Of a stretch of DNA of 64,000 bases, positions 11,876-23,050 are shown in pieces. This DNA comes from Neospora caninum Liverpool (taxonomy: Eukaryota > Apicomplexa > Conoidasida > Eucoccidiorida > Sarcocystidae). A program made the position numbers and the translations under genes. The notes beneath the pieces were generated by a model that was given only the letters and a program-made list of their open reading frames with translations, ran no database searches and had not been told where the DNA came from. The DNA lies in assembly GCF_000208865.1 (NCBI RefSeq), contig NC_018385.1, positions 248,001-312,000 on the forward strand, in the 5' to 3' direction. Position 1 is the stretch's first letter. Each line of letters begins with the position of its first letter.

Positions 11876-12962
11876 CCGCACCGTGCGAGGCGACGCGCGC
11901 ACAGCTCGTCTTTGTCTCTTCCGAAACACCGGCGAAGTGTCGTATCCAGCATCAAGGTCCACACTGGGCCTTTTCCGAGCGGTTCCGTGCCCGACTGCAG
12001 TGAAATCTCTAATTGGGCATAGAGTCGGGGACACTACATGCACGGGCGCATCAACATTAAAGCAAGCAAATGGACATCTATTTTTGTGTATGCAAATGTA
12101 CACGTTTTTATCGATGTGTATGCATATGCACATATAGATGCATATCATTGTCGAGACGTGTGCGAAGTGTTTCGTCGGTGTCTGTACACAGAGACCCAGA
12201 AGGACGCTATGACGTTTTTTTTTCGCAAGTCTGGTTGCATTCTTTTCCAAGTAGTTTCGCCTCAGACGAGGTACTAAAGGTTTAACCCGCACAGAGCCAC
12301 GTTTGCTCCTTCGCGTTGAGGCAGCGTTTTCCCTTCAGAACGCGGAGAAAAGCGCGCTTGGCAAAGAAAAGAGGGCGAAAATCAGAGACATCGAGACAGA
12401 GCTATCGCCTTCAGGGCACACTGTAGCAGCCGTCGGCCGCGCGTTACGAGGGAGCATTTGAAACTTTTTCGGGTGTCGGATTCTGCGTTTTAGTCCAGTC
12501 CACTGGCGAGTCAAGGGCCTTTCTTCGCTCAAAGGAGACGCCAGCGCGTCCTCGTTCCGGAACGCGACGCGCCTGCCAGAGTTTGCGGCTTCTGTGTTCT
12601 ATCTTCGCTATGGTTCTTTTGTATTCTCTCTTTTCTTTCTCTAAATGCTTTCCGTTCTTCGCTCTCTCTTCCGTTTTTCTTTCGTGTGTCGTCCCTGCCT
12701 TTTTCCTTCGTGCGTTGCTGTCTTGAGAGAGAGGTTCCGCGCAGCGTTCGTCCGAGAGAACGCGCGGATTGACAGAGAGGCGAGAGGCGGTCACAGAGTT
12801 GAGGCAGCGCTCGCAGGAAAAGAGGTTCGAGTTCCTGGACAGAACGACAGACTTTGCACAAACCACGACACAAATGTGGAGAGACGTGTGAGAGAAGAGA
12901 CACTTGAGGCCAGAGGCCGGGAGGCGCACGACTGCGCAGATCTTTCACTGGTCAAAAAAACA
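11876..12962. other. Convergent 3' spacer (YqgE gene / RanBP1)
   Basis: No gene is supported. It contains AT-rich TATG/CATA runs around 12090-12150 and pyrimidine-rich tracts around 12600-12700. It probably holds both 3' UTRs. Confidence 0.6.
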
Positions 12963-15403
12963 CTACTTCGATTCGTCCTTCTCGTCCTTCTTCTCGTCCT
13001 TCTTCTCGTCCTTCTCTTCCTTCTTTTCTTCCTTTTCTTCGCCGTCTGCGTCCACGCCGAAAATCTTCGCGTTCAGAGCGGCGGCTTCTTCGAACTTCTT
13101 CTTGAACTCTTGGGCCTCTGCGAGAGACAAAGCGAACGAATGCCCACGTATTCACCGCACGCATCTCTGGAAAGACGAGAAACGTTTCCGCGTCCACATG
13201 CATCCGCACACGCGCCAGCACACCCGCCTGGCGCTAGACTCCAATCCACTCTCCCTCTCTCCGTCCCCACGGGCACATGCACTTCTCATCACCTCCAACC
13301 GCTATATCACTCTGCATATAAATACGCACAGAAACATGCGTGCATATACAGAATATATATATATATATATGCATATACATGTGTATCTCTGTATATATTG
13401 GGTATTAAAAGGCCTTTCTCTCAGGTGGTCCTTCTTCTGACTGCGGGATGTGTCTCTCTCTGGCTTTTGCTTTCCTCCGAGGATAAAGCCCGACGATCTT
13501 TTCAGCCATTTTACACAGCCGCCTGTCTTTTGTTTTCGCGAGAGTTTGCACACTCGCACTCTTTCTGCGCCCGCGGCTCCGTCCTCTGGCCGCGTCTCAC
13601 CCCTTCCCCTATGTCACTCCGTCGCGGCGGGTTCGAAGGCATAACGCCGCGGGAAAAAAAAAAACAGAACAGATCGAAGCGAGAGGCGACGGACACCCGT
13701 CTCGTTTCAGAGAACGCGAGAAAAGCGACAGGCGTCGCCACGTGTTCTTCCCTGCGGGACTTACGCTCCACTTGTCCGAACTTGAGCGCAAATTGCTCAT
13801 TCTTCAACTCGCCCTCCGCGAAGTCCATCACCGTCCACACCCAAATCTTCTCGCTGCTCACGTTCGGCGTGAGTTTGCAGTAAACCCCATTGGCCACCAC
13901 TAAACAAAAAGAAACCACAAAAAAGAAGGAAGCCTCTCAACCAATGCACACCGGTTCTCTCCACAGGGAAGATGAAACCGTGAAAAAGACGAAGCTGCGC
14001 CCAAGGCGTTAAAAAAAGGACAGAAATCCTCAGAAGCACACATCTTACTCTCACCAGTGTGTATAAGCGAGAATACATACACATACATATAAATGTGAAC
14101 GAATATACGCATAACTTGAATGCGTCAACGGCGTAACGACATCAACATGCAGATATATGTGCAAATAAATATACATTATATAAATATATATATATATATA
14201 TAACTATATCGGAGAGACATTTCCAGGCTATAGCCGCAAAGCGACTGTGTAAACATGTCCACATGACTTGGAAAGCGCGCACGCGCCAGGTGAAAGTGTT
14301 TTGTCTCAGGGCGCCTCTCTCACCGTAGTGGTTAGCGACGATTTTGAGGGTTTTTTCTTGGCGAAGAAGAAAGCGGATTTTGCCGGTTTGTTTGTGGCGC
14401 AGTAACTTTGCGTCTCCGATCCCGCGCTCCTTCCACTCTCCGGCTGTCTGAGCATCTCCCGTCGAACCCACCCAACGGTACAACTTGCTGCGATACTTCC
14501 AAAAAACGTCTTCGTCTTCCTCTCCGGTCTCCACTTGCACGGCGTGGACTTCCACCTGAGAAAACGCTCGCCTCTCCATGCACGCGTCACTCTCAAGATC
14601 CCCAAAACACACGACCGACAGAGGGAGAGAGAATCTCTCTCCTTATGTGCGTGGACGTATCCATACCTATATATATATATACATATATATTATGCATGTA
14701 GAATTAGGTATTATGTGCGGATATGCGCTAGAATTTACACGTTTATATATATTGATGCAGATCTACATGGCGACGAAGGCCTTTCGGCGTGGCCGCGGAG
14801 TGGGGAGGACGAGACCGCGGACACACGAGGCTGCTAGGAAAAGAAACGGAACCTCCACGCCGACGACCGCGCACGCTCCAAAAGCTTAAACCGAAAGAAG
14901 GGGAAGAGAAGGAAAACGCTAAGAAAACGAAGGGAGCGGCATTCACGATCGGCGGTTTCGGCATGGAGGGAGATGTGGGCAGAGAAAGATTCCAGAAAGC
15001 CATACTGTTGGCCTTCACAGGTCCGAGACCACGAAAACACTGGAGCAAAGCGAGGCATAATCAAAGACTAGCGAAAAACAAACGAAAAACAGACACGAGA
15101 AAGGTTGCTCACTGGTTTCTCCATACTGCTCGACTGATTGCAGACTCTCCCATACAAGTCGATATACAAGCAGAAAGGCATCTACATACATGCTTCAATG
15201 TGCATCTCTTTGCCGTTACAGAAGACTGGTCTGAGTCTTGATGTTTCGGGGGAAAGACAGGGTTTTCGCCTCACTTGTGGGGTGTTCCAGTTTCCTTCGG
15301 TAACTTCCTCCTCGGGATTGAAGTTGTCTTCTTCCTCCTTCGTTGCCGTTGCAGCAGTCTCTGCGGGCTGCGCAGGCTTCGTCTCTGTGGCTGCGTCGGA
15401 CAT
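12963..15403 (-). CDS. RanBP1: Ran-binding protein 1 (RanBP1), four exons
   Basis: Exons on the minus strand are 15403-15275, 14555-14324, 13899-13765 and 13117-12963. They sum to 651 nt (216 residues plus TAG), all with GT-AG introns and matching phases. The N-terminus is acidic (ATG 15403, [10 protein letters not shown]). The Ran-binding domain covers about residues 44-180: [20 protein letters not shown], then [23 protein letters not shown], and the hallmark block [14 protein letters not shown] ... EQFALKFG. The tail is a Lys/Asp/Glu repeat. RanBP1 binds Ran-GTP and, with RanGAP, promotes GTP hydrolysis on exported cargo complexes in the cytoplasm; its family length of about 200 residues fits. 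The long N-terminal open frame upstream of the ATG is 5' leader. The gene is divergent from the carrier gene at 17277. Confidence 0.93.
12969..13035 (-). repeat. 12-bp repeat coding a KKDE tail in RanBP1
   Basis: A CTCGTCCTTCTT unit is repeated and degenerates outward. On the minus strand it encodes [17 protein letters not shown] at the extreme C-terminus. Confidence 0.85.
13353..13380. repeat. (TA)n microsatellite in RanBP1 intron 3
   Basis: An uninterrupted AT dinucleotide run next to CATATA motifs, between RanBP1 exons 3 and 4. Confidence 0.9.
14181..14202. repeat. (TA)n microsatellite in RanBP1 intron 2
   Basis: Alternating TA run within the intron between exons 2 and 3. Confidence 0.9.
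14667..14691. repeat. (TA)n microsatellite in RanBP1 intron 1
   Basis: TA run between exons 1 and 2, so each of the three RanBP1 introns contains a TA microsatellite. Confidence 0.9.
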
Positions 15404-17276
15404 TGCGGAGACTCGGGGAAACGAGAAAATGATACGCAAGACAAGGGAAGATGCGCAGGAGAAGCCGCGGGGAAGAACGAGAGAAGAACGAACGCGCGGA
15501 AGAAAGAAGCGAGAGGGACGAACGGTGGAAGAGAATTCGCAACGGATGAGGAGACGTCGCGGACGAAGTCTTCCGCGGGTGTTCTTCGTCCGAGGTGTGC
15601 GCAGTCGTCGCTGTGTCTCTCCTCCTCGGAGAAAAAAGTAAAGAAGAAGGGAAGAGAAGAAGAGGCAAAAGAGAAAGTAGTGTGCGTGAAAACGAGCGAA
15701 AACCACGGCAGAGCACGCGATAACTGCCGTGTTTACCACCGAGAAAACAGGCAGTTTCCCCTTTGGAACAGGGCAGTGCGATGGGGTGTATATATACCGT
15801 GAGAGAGCTGCTCGTGCGGTGTCTCGTTTCGCCGAACGATCGGAGCAAACGCGAGGAAGTTTTCCCAAGGAAAGGAGCGTTTTCCGCGCAGCGGCTGCGG
15901 TGAAGAGAGACAAAAGCGGGAGGGACGAGAGATTGACAGGGTGCAAGCGATTGTGGGACGGACGAAGTTTGTGGTCGCAGCAGACAACTCGAAGAGAGAG
16001 CCAGGAGCAGAAAATGAGGAGAGAGAACCAGCGAGGACAGAAGAGGAACAAGGAAGAAAACACTGCACAAACGCGCCTTTTTGGGTCACACAGAGCGCGG
16101 AACGAGAGAGGAGAGAGAAGAGGGCCTGTGTCCTGTGGAACAAGCATCTGCATCCTGGTGGAGAAGTAACACTCGACCCCTCTCCAGCTCTCCCCCTCTC
16201 TGTGGGTCGGCTTATATTCGAGAGAACATTCTTTCGCGCAGAGTGCGCTGCGCGCACTGGCGCCGTCGCACTCAGCTGTCTGTACACCGCAGAAAAGAGC
16301 TGCTGTGGCTGCAAGGCGACTTGAGCTAGCGCGGACGAAAGCACGCACGCCCACGCCTGCCGCGAGATGTGTCTCACTTCTCTCTTGCTTCCTTTCGAGA
16401 AAGTTTGTCTTTTTTAATCCGCTGTCGTGCTCGACTGAAGAACTTCTGCAATTGCCTCTGGCATCTCACCGACAACAGCGTCCTGGGAACGGCTGCGACT
16501 TCGCGCGAGAACGAGGAGGGGGAGACAGGATGCGAGAGCCGCGCACCAAAGGAAAAGAGCGAAACGGAACGGAGATCTCGAAAAAATCCTGCTTGTCTTT
16601 CACTTTTTTCTCGCGGGCTGCGACTAAGTTGCTAAGGGGTGGACCGTAAGAAGAGGTCCTCGACGAAGGAGACGGGGTGTATACGTATGCGTAGAAGTGC
16701 ATGCATTTTCCCTGCGCATGCGCCCTTTTTCTTGCAGCGAGAGAAAAGTTAGACAACAACTATCGAGAGGCTGAGGAATCGAAAAACGCACATCCGCGTT
16801 TTTCCTTGTTTTCAGTTTGTCCGGCGGTCCATCCGCAGGCATCACGTGTTCACTTTCTCCTGTCTCCAGTGTTTGTCCGACTCACGAGGGGAATAAGCCT
16901 CTCCGCCTGTTCAACTGTCCTTTCTCGCTTCGTTTCTCCCTTGCCGTTTGGTTCCCTTTTATACTATCGGACGGACAAGGAAAAAGGTCAAAATCGCTCC
17001 GACCAAGGCAGCTGTTCCCGCGCCATGAAACGACCCGAGCATACCGTGTGCTCGATTCTCTCGCTCCTTTTGGGTGGATAGACACTCGGTCGCAGACATC
17101 GAGATGACCCAAAGATTTGCGTGAGCATGTAAAGCCGCAAAACTGCGTTCTCTGTGGGACGAGAGCCGCTCCAGTTTACAGGTGGAGTGTACAGTCTCCA
17201 TCCTCGCCCCGTGGCCAGGACCAGCTTCCCCGCCTTTCTTCTGGTTTCTTTCTCTTCTGCCCCGAGTTCCCTCGGT
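15404..17276. other. Divergent intergenic region (RanBP1 / SLC25A38-like)
   Basis: This should hold the promoters and 5' leaders of two divergently transcribed genes. No additional gene is supported. An exact copy of the recurrent TGTCTGTACACC motif lies at 16277-16288, with related GGTGTATA sequences near 15790 and 16677. Confidence 0.55.
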
Positions 17277-19942
17277 ATGGAGGTCGACGTCGGCCGGTCC
17301 TCTCGGCGTCAAGGGAGAGGGGCTCTGCGGCGTGCCGCTGCAGACCAGCTGTCTCCTCTCTCTTCCTGTTCTTCCCCACTCTTGTCCGCCCCCCTGTCTC
17401 CTCTGTCTCCTTTGTCTTGCCTCCTCGCATCGCATCCCTCATGTGCGATGGCTGCCTCGCCCGCCTCTTCCTCGGGTATATGTACACCTCGTTCCGCACT
17501 AGTGAGCCGTGCAGGGGGTCAGCTCTGTTCTCCCCGTCTGTCTTCGCTTCGGCCTCTCGCTCCGCCCGCGGCGTGTTTTTCCTCGCCCGCTTCTTCTGAA
17601 AAGGAATCGCATGGCACCGGCAGATCGGAACAAAGCGAGGGTGAGAAGAAGAGCGCCCGATTGAACTCGGGAATCGCTGGAGCGGTCAGCGGAATCGTCT
17701 GCGCCAGTATCTTACAGCCGCTTGACGTCATCAAAACTCAACAGCAGGTCAGGATCTCTATTGCTGTTACCCGTGCAAATGTATCTGCCGCTACAGATGC
17801 GTTTATATGTATTCGCAGTTCTAGGCGTGCATGCATGTGCGCGTGTGCATCGAGTGTGATAAAACGCATTTCTGGCTCGAATCCTAGAGGCCCACAGGCC
17901 TCTCTTCGCCCCGGTCTCTGTTTGCGACTGTGTCTCTGCCCACCTGCGCACCTGAACAGCTGCAGAGAAAGGAACTGAAACACAAAGTGCGCAAAGAAGC
18001 CTCGATGCGAACTTTCCCAGAGTCTGAAAGTGCACATACGGGTTACAGCGGATGCTAAAACTTATATCATTTCTCCCGTCGCCAGTGGGCCGCCTGCATG
18101 CGTACAGATGCAGAAACTAGATGTAAGTATGCATGTATGTACACTTTGCGAATAAGAGGCGATTGCGGGTATAGGAGTCTATATCTCTGTGTCTGTCTCT
18201 GTCTGCATCTGTATGTGGAAGGGTATGAATATGTGAGGTTCGTCTAGCGAGGGTATCAGCTGTGGTGCGTTGCGTGTTGTGTTCTCAGCAGCAACAGCCA
18301 GTTTCAGCAGGCGTTCGCGGGAGGCCTTCTGTGACAGAGGTGTGCAGACGCATTCACAGCATGTGGGGCTTTCGAGGTTTCTTTCGAGGCTTGTGGCCTT
18401 GCTTGATTCGCGTCGGACCTGGCACGGGCGTCTACTTTTACTCTTTGGACATGCTGACCGGCACGTGGGCGTCCTTCTCTGCGGTCTCACGGAAAGCGGC
18501 TCAGGCGGCACCTTGGCGCCCCGCCTCAGGGCTCTCTGTGCATGCAGAGAAGAGCGAGGAGCCGGGAAACGCGGCTGCGGCAGATGCGAGCAGATGGGGC
18601 CTTCGAGGCGAATGCGCGTTGGAAACGACTGCCGCACTTGTGCATGCAGCCGCCGAAGAAACGGCCGGCAGAGGCGTGCTTCTCGAAGGAGAAGAAGAAC
18701 GCAAGGTGTCCGGGGAGATCGAGGGCGATCTGCAGTCGCCCATGCAGGGAGACTCGGAAAAGGCCCCGCCGTGGTACAACGCAGTTGTCAGCGCCGCGGC
18801 CCGAGGCGTCGCAGTCGTGTTCTTCAATCCCATCACAGTCGTGAAGTCTCGAGTCGAAAGCTCATGGGTACGGCCCGTTCCCTGGCGCCACGTCACGTAA
18901 ATATATATCTACACTGTGTAAAGATATACATTACCGCGCATATACATATATATGTATATATATATATATATGAATATACGTGTCTTTTTTGAGGCGTGCG
19001 AGTGCGTTAGGTTTCTGCGGTTACCTTACTGAAAGAATGGCACAGGTTGCGTGTCCACGTGTGCGTGTGTGTGTTGCGCAGATAGTGGGATGTGTAGACC
19101 TCACGTGTATATGCGGATTTCGATGCGGGACGTGTATGGAAGTGGAAGGTGGAGTCCCGTAGCGCCGTGAAAATCGCGTGCACCCCGGTGTACATCGTCC
19201 GTGGCCAGATTGGCGCGTTCCGAAACACTTGGAACGCGGGCTATTTTTCCCGGTCGTGGGTTGCTTCGTCACCTTTCTCGTCGCGTGTGCCGATGTCTGC
19301 TTTCCACAGATGACCTCCCGATCTTCGCCGCCCGTCCGGACACTTATTTTGGAGATGTGGCGCACAGAGGGCCCCGCATCGTTGCTTCGCGGGGCGTGGC
19401 TGACGGTGCTCCGCGACGTACCGTTTTCGGGGATTTTCTTCGGTATGTACACCTGGTTGCGAACTCAAGTGGGCATGGACGGTCCCCGCGAAGACATTTC
19501 GCACTTTGCACTGAAGAACTTCTGCTGCGGAGCGTCTGCCGCAGCGCTCGCCTCGGCCGTGACGCATCCCTTCGATGTGGTCCGAACGCGGATTCAGCTG
19601 TACGGACTGTACGTGGCACAGCGCAACACGCACGGCGCCGGGTTTGCGGCCCCAGCGGGAAGTCGACCGGTCTCGGTTCCGCCGCAAAAGTGCGGTTCCG
19701 AGAATCTGCGTGGCCAGGCAGGCCCAGAGTCGGCCACGGCGACCAGAGGGGGCGGCGCACGCGATGCAAAGGGTGTCGATCTCACCATGAGGAAAATGGT
19801 GCGGCAAATGATACGGGAGGAAGGCCTCCTGGTTCTATGGCGAGGCTTGGGCGCGCGGCTGGCCAAACGATCTCTCATGTCTGCCATGACCTGGACGTCT
19901 TTTGAGGAACTGCGGGTTGTCCTTGCAGAACTGAAAAGGTGA
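17277..19942 (+). CDS. Mitochondrial carrier, SLC25A38 (glycine carrier) type
   Basis: Three exons, all phase 0: 17277-17747, 18289-18867 and 19310-19942, giving 560 residues. Three mitochondrial carrier repeats are visible. Signatures are QPLDVIKTQQQ at the end of exon 1, NPITVVKSRVE at the end of exon 2, and HPFDVVRTRIQLY in exon 3 (the PxD/TxxK-type motif that ends odd helices). SLC25A38 features are WPCLIRVGPGTGVYF, LLRGAWLTVLRDVPFSGIFF and the C-terminal RSLMSAMTWTSFEEL. In yeast and vertebrates this carrier imports glycine for the first step of heme synthesis; transfer of that role here is inference. At 560 residues it is about twice the usual 300. The excess is an N-terminal Ser/Pro-rich extension of about 130 residues, a 120-residue insertion in repeat 2 and a short loop in repeat 3. 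ATG 17277 is preferred because the frame upstream opens only with GTG; ATG 17448 is an alternative. Confidence 0.88.
18940..18976. repeat. (TA)n microsatellite in carrier intron 2
   Basis: Alternating TA/CATATA run shortly after the donor at 18868. Confidence 0.9.
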
Positions 19943-21680
19943 GCGAAGCGGCCTGCCAGGCGTATGTACACCCCGCAGCAGGGAGCAGTGTGGCGACTGA
20001 CTGGTAACCGACGACACACATCTGCAGGTTGTGTTTTTTTTTGAAAAAATGTGTTTTAACTTGTGGGGAGTTGCCATCTCTAGGGAAGCAAGCAGCGCTG
20101 TCGAGTCGCGTCTCGTGACTCGGAATTCCCCACGTCGTTCCTGTAAAAACATGGCTCTAGCACAAACTGGCCAGGCACAGAGCCGCGCCACTGCGTGCTT
20201 AATTCGAAGACAGCCCATCCACCGCACCTCTATGTCGCATCGAAAGGGCCACAGTTTTTGGAAAAAGGTCAGAAGCAAAAAGGCGGAAAACGCATGCGAG
20301 CCGGGAAGGTATCGGCGGACTGGCGGGCGTCGACCCTGCCAGGCGGAAAACGTAGAATTCCTCTTCAGTTGTCGAAATGAGGAAACAGGTTTTGGCGAAC
20401 ATGCCAGAGAACACGTGGGAAGGCTCCCAAGAAAAAGGACGAGGACGGCTGTCTTGTGTCCTCGGATTTTTCAACAGTTTCGTTCCTTTCTCACCCTCAT
20501 TTTCCAGATCTAGGACGCTCCTATGGGTACAGTAGCCCACTGCAGATCTCTCACGTCACGCTAGCACCAGAGTCAGAAAAGGCGGCTTCACTGAACGTTC
20601 CAAGTCGGGACTGGTCTTGGTCCGGCGATGTGCCCATCCGTCGCGGGTCAGTCTGACGCTCCCTTCGAGTCGGGCTCAAACCGCGGTTGGGGCACTACGA
20701 ATGCTTTTGCTGAGTGTGACCCGGTGATAAGTGTGAATGCGAAAGACACAGTGTCGCACCAGTTCCCCTTTCTCCGTCTGTAGTAGCAAGCTTGAGACAC
20801 AGCTAGCATCTATATGGTACGCGCGAAGACTCTTCGGGTCTTCAGACTCCCTCACCAGCGAACCGTGCACCAGGGAGCGGCTTCAAAAACGTCTTGCAAG
20901 TTTCGAGACCCTACAAACGTTCTACGCGTTCGATACAGAGGTGGATGCGTCTGAGGGCCCGGGCGACATTTGGAAAGTGCCCCGTTTGCTACTGCGAAGC
21001 GAACATTGCTCCCTGCATTACACTTTGGGACGATGGGATGCAGGCGCAGCAAGAAGCAAGAACCAAAGGACGCAAAGATTCGCGACTGGACACCTCGTTC
21101 CTCTCGCTGACCCCTGCGGGTGAAATCGAGTCGCCGTTCACGCCAGTGTATTGTCACCAGTGCAAACGGCCAGCAAACGGGAAGGGCGTTTCTGGAACAC
21201 CTGGCCCTCCGGACTTCTTGCCGGGCAGCGAAAACGCTTTTTCGCGTGTGTAGAGAGAGTGTAGAGAAAAGACCCGCGGGGTGCGGGAAGCGGTGGCCGC
21301 ACCCCGCGGGCAGTACGACAAAAACCTTTAAAAAAGAGCGTTACCGTCGTTGCACACCGGTGCGCTGTGTTAAGCTGGCAAACGTTTTCCCCACGAGTAC
21401 ACCGACATCCCCCGGAGACTTCACCGGAACTCGTGTTTGTGAACGAGACGCTGGCGTTCCACGAGGCACACATCACCCTGAACCAATCCCTAAAAGCCGC
21501 GCTCCGATAGACGCGCGCGACGCACATCTACGCATTCTCGGATCGCGGAGACGACGCATTCGTCGTCTCCGAGGCAGCCACCAAACCGACGCCTTTTTTC
21601 ACCGCTTTGTGCTGCTTCCCCTGTTTGCGAAACTGTGTCACGTGCACAGGTGTCGCTGTCTGCCGCTGCGAGGGGCCGCC
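19943..21680. other. Convergent spacer, no supported gene
   Basis: It lies between the 3' ends of the carrier gene and the minus-strand gene at 21681. ORFs here are short and resemble no family. It contains the perfect inverted repeat at 21546-21571. Confidence 0.6.
21546..21571. repeat. Perfect 11-bp inverted repeat with 4-nt loop
   Basis: Arm CGGAGACGACG (21546-21556), loop CATT, arm CGTCGTCTCCG (21561-21571). It lies about 110 nt beyond the stop codon of the minus-strand gene ending at 21681. It would form a stable GC-rich hairpin in RNA from either strand. Confidence 0.85.
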
Positions 21681-23050
21681 CTAGAACAATTCAATCGCTG
21701 TCGGTTCGTGCAAGCTGCGCAACAGAGTGTTTCGTCGTTCGAGCCCTTGCTGCATGCTCGTGTACTTGGGGAGGCTTTCCAGTTCCTTCGGTTCAGTCAT
21801 GTCGGCCTTAACCGCGTAGACGTCGACTGCAACCTTTCCGTCAGAGGTAATGAACGGCGAAGCCGGCAGGAAGCTCGCCAAGGGCTGAGGGTAAGACGCG
21901 TCCTCCGACAGTGAAATGGCGATAGTCGAGTGCGAAGGCATGGAGTAAAACGAAACAATGTGCTCGTCAAGAACTTGTTCTCGCTCCTCCAGAACGCGCG
22001 GCGCCAAGTCCACTTCGGCCTCCTCCAGACTCTCCTCAGCGGCAGGGACTGACTCGGACTGCTGAGTTCCGGTGGGGTGAGAACCCTTCTGGACAAAGCA
22101 CGCAGAGACCGCAGACCGAAGAAATTTTCAACCCGCAGCGACCGCAGATGGCCAATGCACACTTCCAGTAAAAAACACACTTTGAAACCGAGATCGACGC
22201 GCGGGTTTACTACCCATCTGCATGCAGGTTATTTGCCGATCTGGAGGTATCTCAGGTGTGTACCGAAAGACTTTCTGCATGCACGACTCCGCGGTCGCGC
22301 TGGCAAAAAGAAAAAACCAGGTGTTCGTGCACGCATGGAGCTCTTGAAACCGCACGTCACGCAAAAACGAAAAGAGGCATACGGGACAAGAAAGGTGTCT
22401 CTACAAATGTGTACGACTGTCCTCTTTCTGCACGAGCTCCGCTGCCTCTTCCCAGGAGGCTGCATGTGTGTGTGCGCTTGTCTATAGGTATTAATGATGC
22501 GCATAGATATTATATATATATATATATATGAGCATGTGTGTGCTTGTATATAGATATTAATGATGTGCGTAGAGATGAGAACCCCCCCCGTATTATCTCC
22601 TCCCCGTACGCACACACAAAATTGAAAGGGGCGGCAGCCCCCCCCCCCCCCCCCCCCAGCGGCCCCGCCTGATTGAGATCCGTGTCAACTTACCCTCTCC
22701 GCGGCTGCGAAGTCTTCTACGTTGCCGTCCTCCTCCGCGCCGACATCTGTCGTTCCTGTGATTTCTGGTTGCATTTGCATGCCTCCCGCTGCGGCCTTGG
22801 CTTTCTCTAAATCCTCGGGTTTCACTGGAATCAGAATCGGGTTTCCTGCCGCGTCGTACTCCATGTAAGCCGGGCATGACATCTCGGGAATCATGGCGTT
22901 CGAGGGCACCCGATAGATGTCTTTGTTTCCGACGAACACCATTCTCGTCTCAGACTGCCCACCGGGGATCGACGCACCGCCCTTCCCAGAGACCCCGGCG
23001 ACAGCCTCTGCAGGCAGAGACCGAAGGGAATCTTGCGCTGTCGACTGCAT
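21681..23050 (-). CDS. Hypothetical protein, two coding exons, 245 residues
   Basis: Exon 1 is 23050-22694 (119 codons, donor GTAAGT, phase 0) and exon 2 is 22061-21681 (126 codons plus stop, acceptor ACTCAG). I do not recognise the family. It is acidic and soluble with no membrane segment. Visible blocks are MVFVGNKDIYRVP and PAYMEYDAAGNPILIPVKPE in exon 1, a Glu-rich stretch (AAEESLEEAEVDLAPRVLEE), and PSHSTIAISLSEDAS, then FITSDGKVAVDVYAVKADM in exon 2. Both exons keep a consistent protein-like composition and the junction keeps frame, which supports a real gene. Upstream there is a GTGAGT donor (23200) and a TTGCAG acceptor right before the ATG, suggesting a 5' UTR intron; the upstream open frame begins only with TTG after a stop. 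A cytoskeletal or inner-membrane-complex role would be a guess. Confidence 0.7.
22507..22529. repeat. (TA)n microsatellite in intron
   Basis: TA run in the intron of the two-exon minus-strand gene, flanked by two near copies of a TATAGRTATTAATGATG sequence (about 22484 and 22550). Confidence 0.9.
22638..22657. repeat. Poly-C run of 20 (poly-G in the transcript)
   Basis: Twenty consecutive C on the plus strand. It lies in the intron 37 nt from the donor of the minus-strand gene, so the pre-mRNA carries G20 close to its 5' splice site. Confidence 0.9.

Noticed and set aside
17154..17276. N-terminal extension of the carrier ORF
   Set aside because: The frame opens with GTG, not ATG; the first ATG in frame is at 17277.
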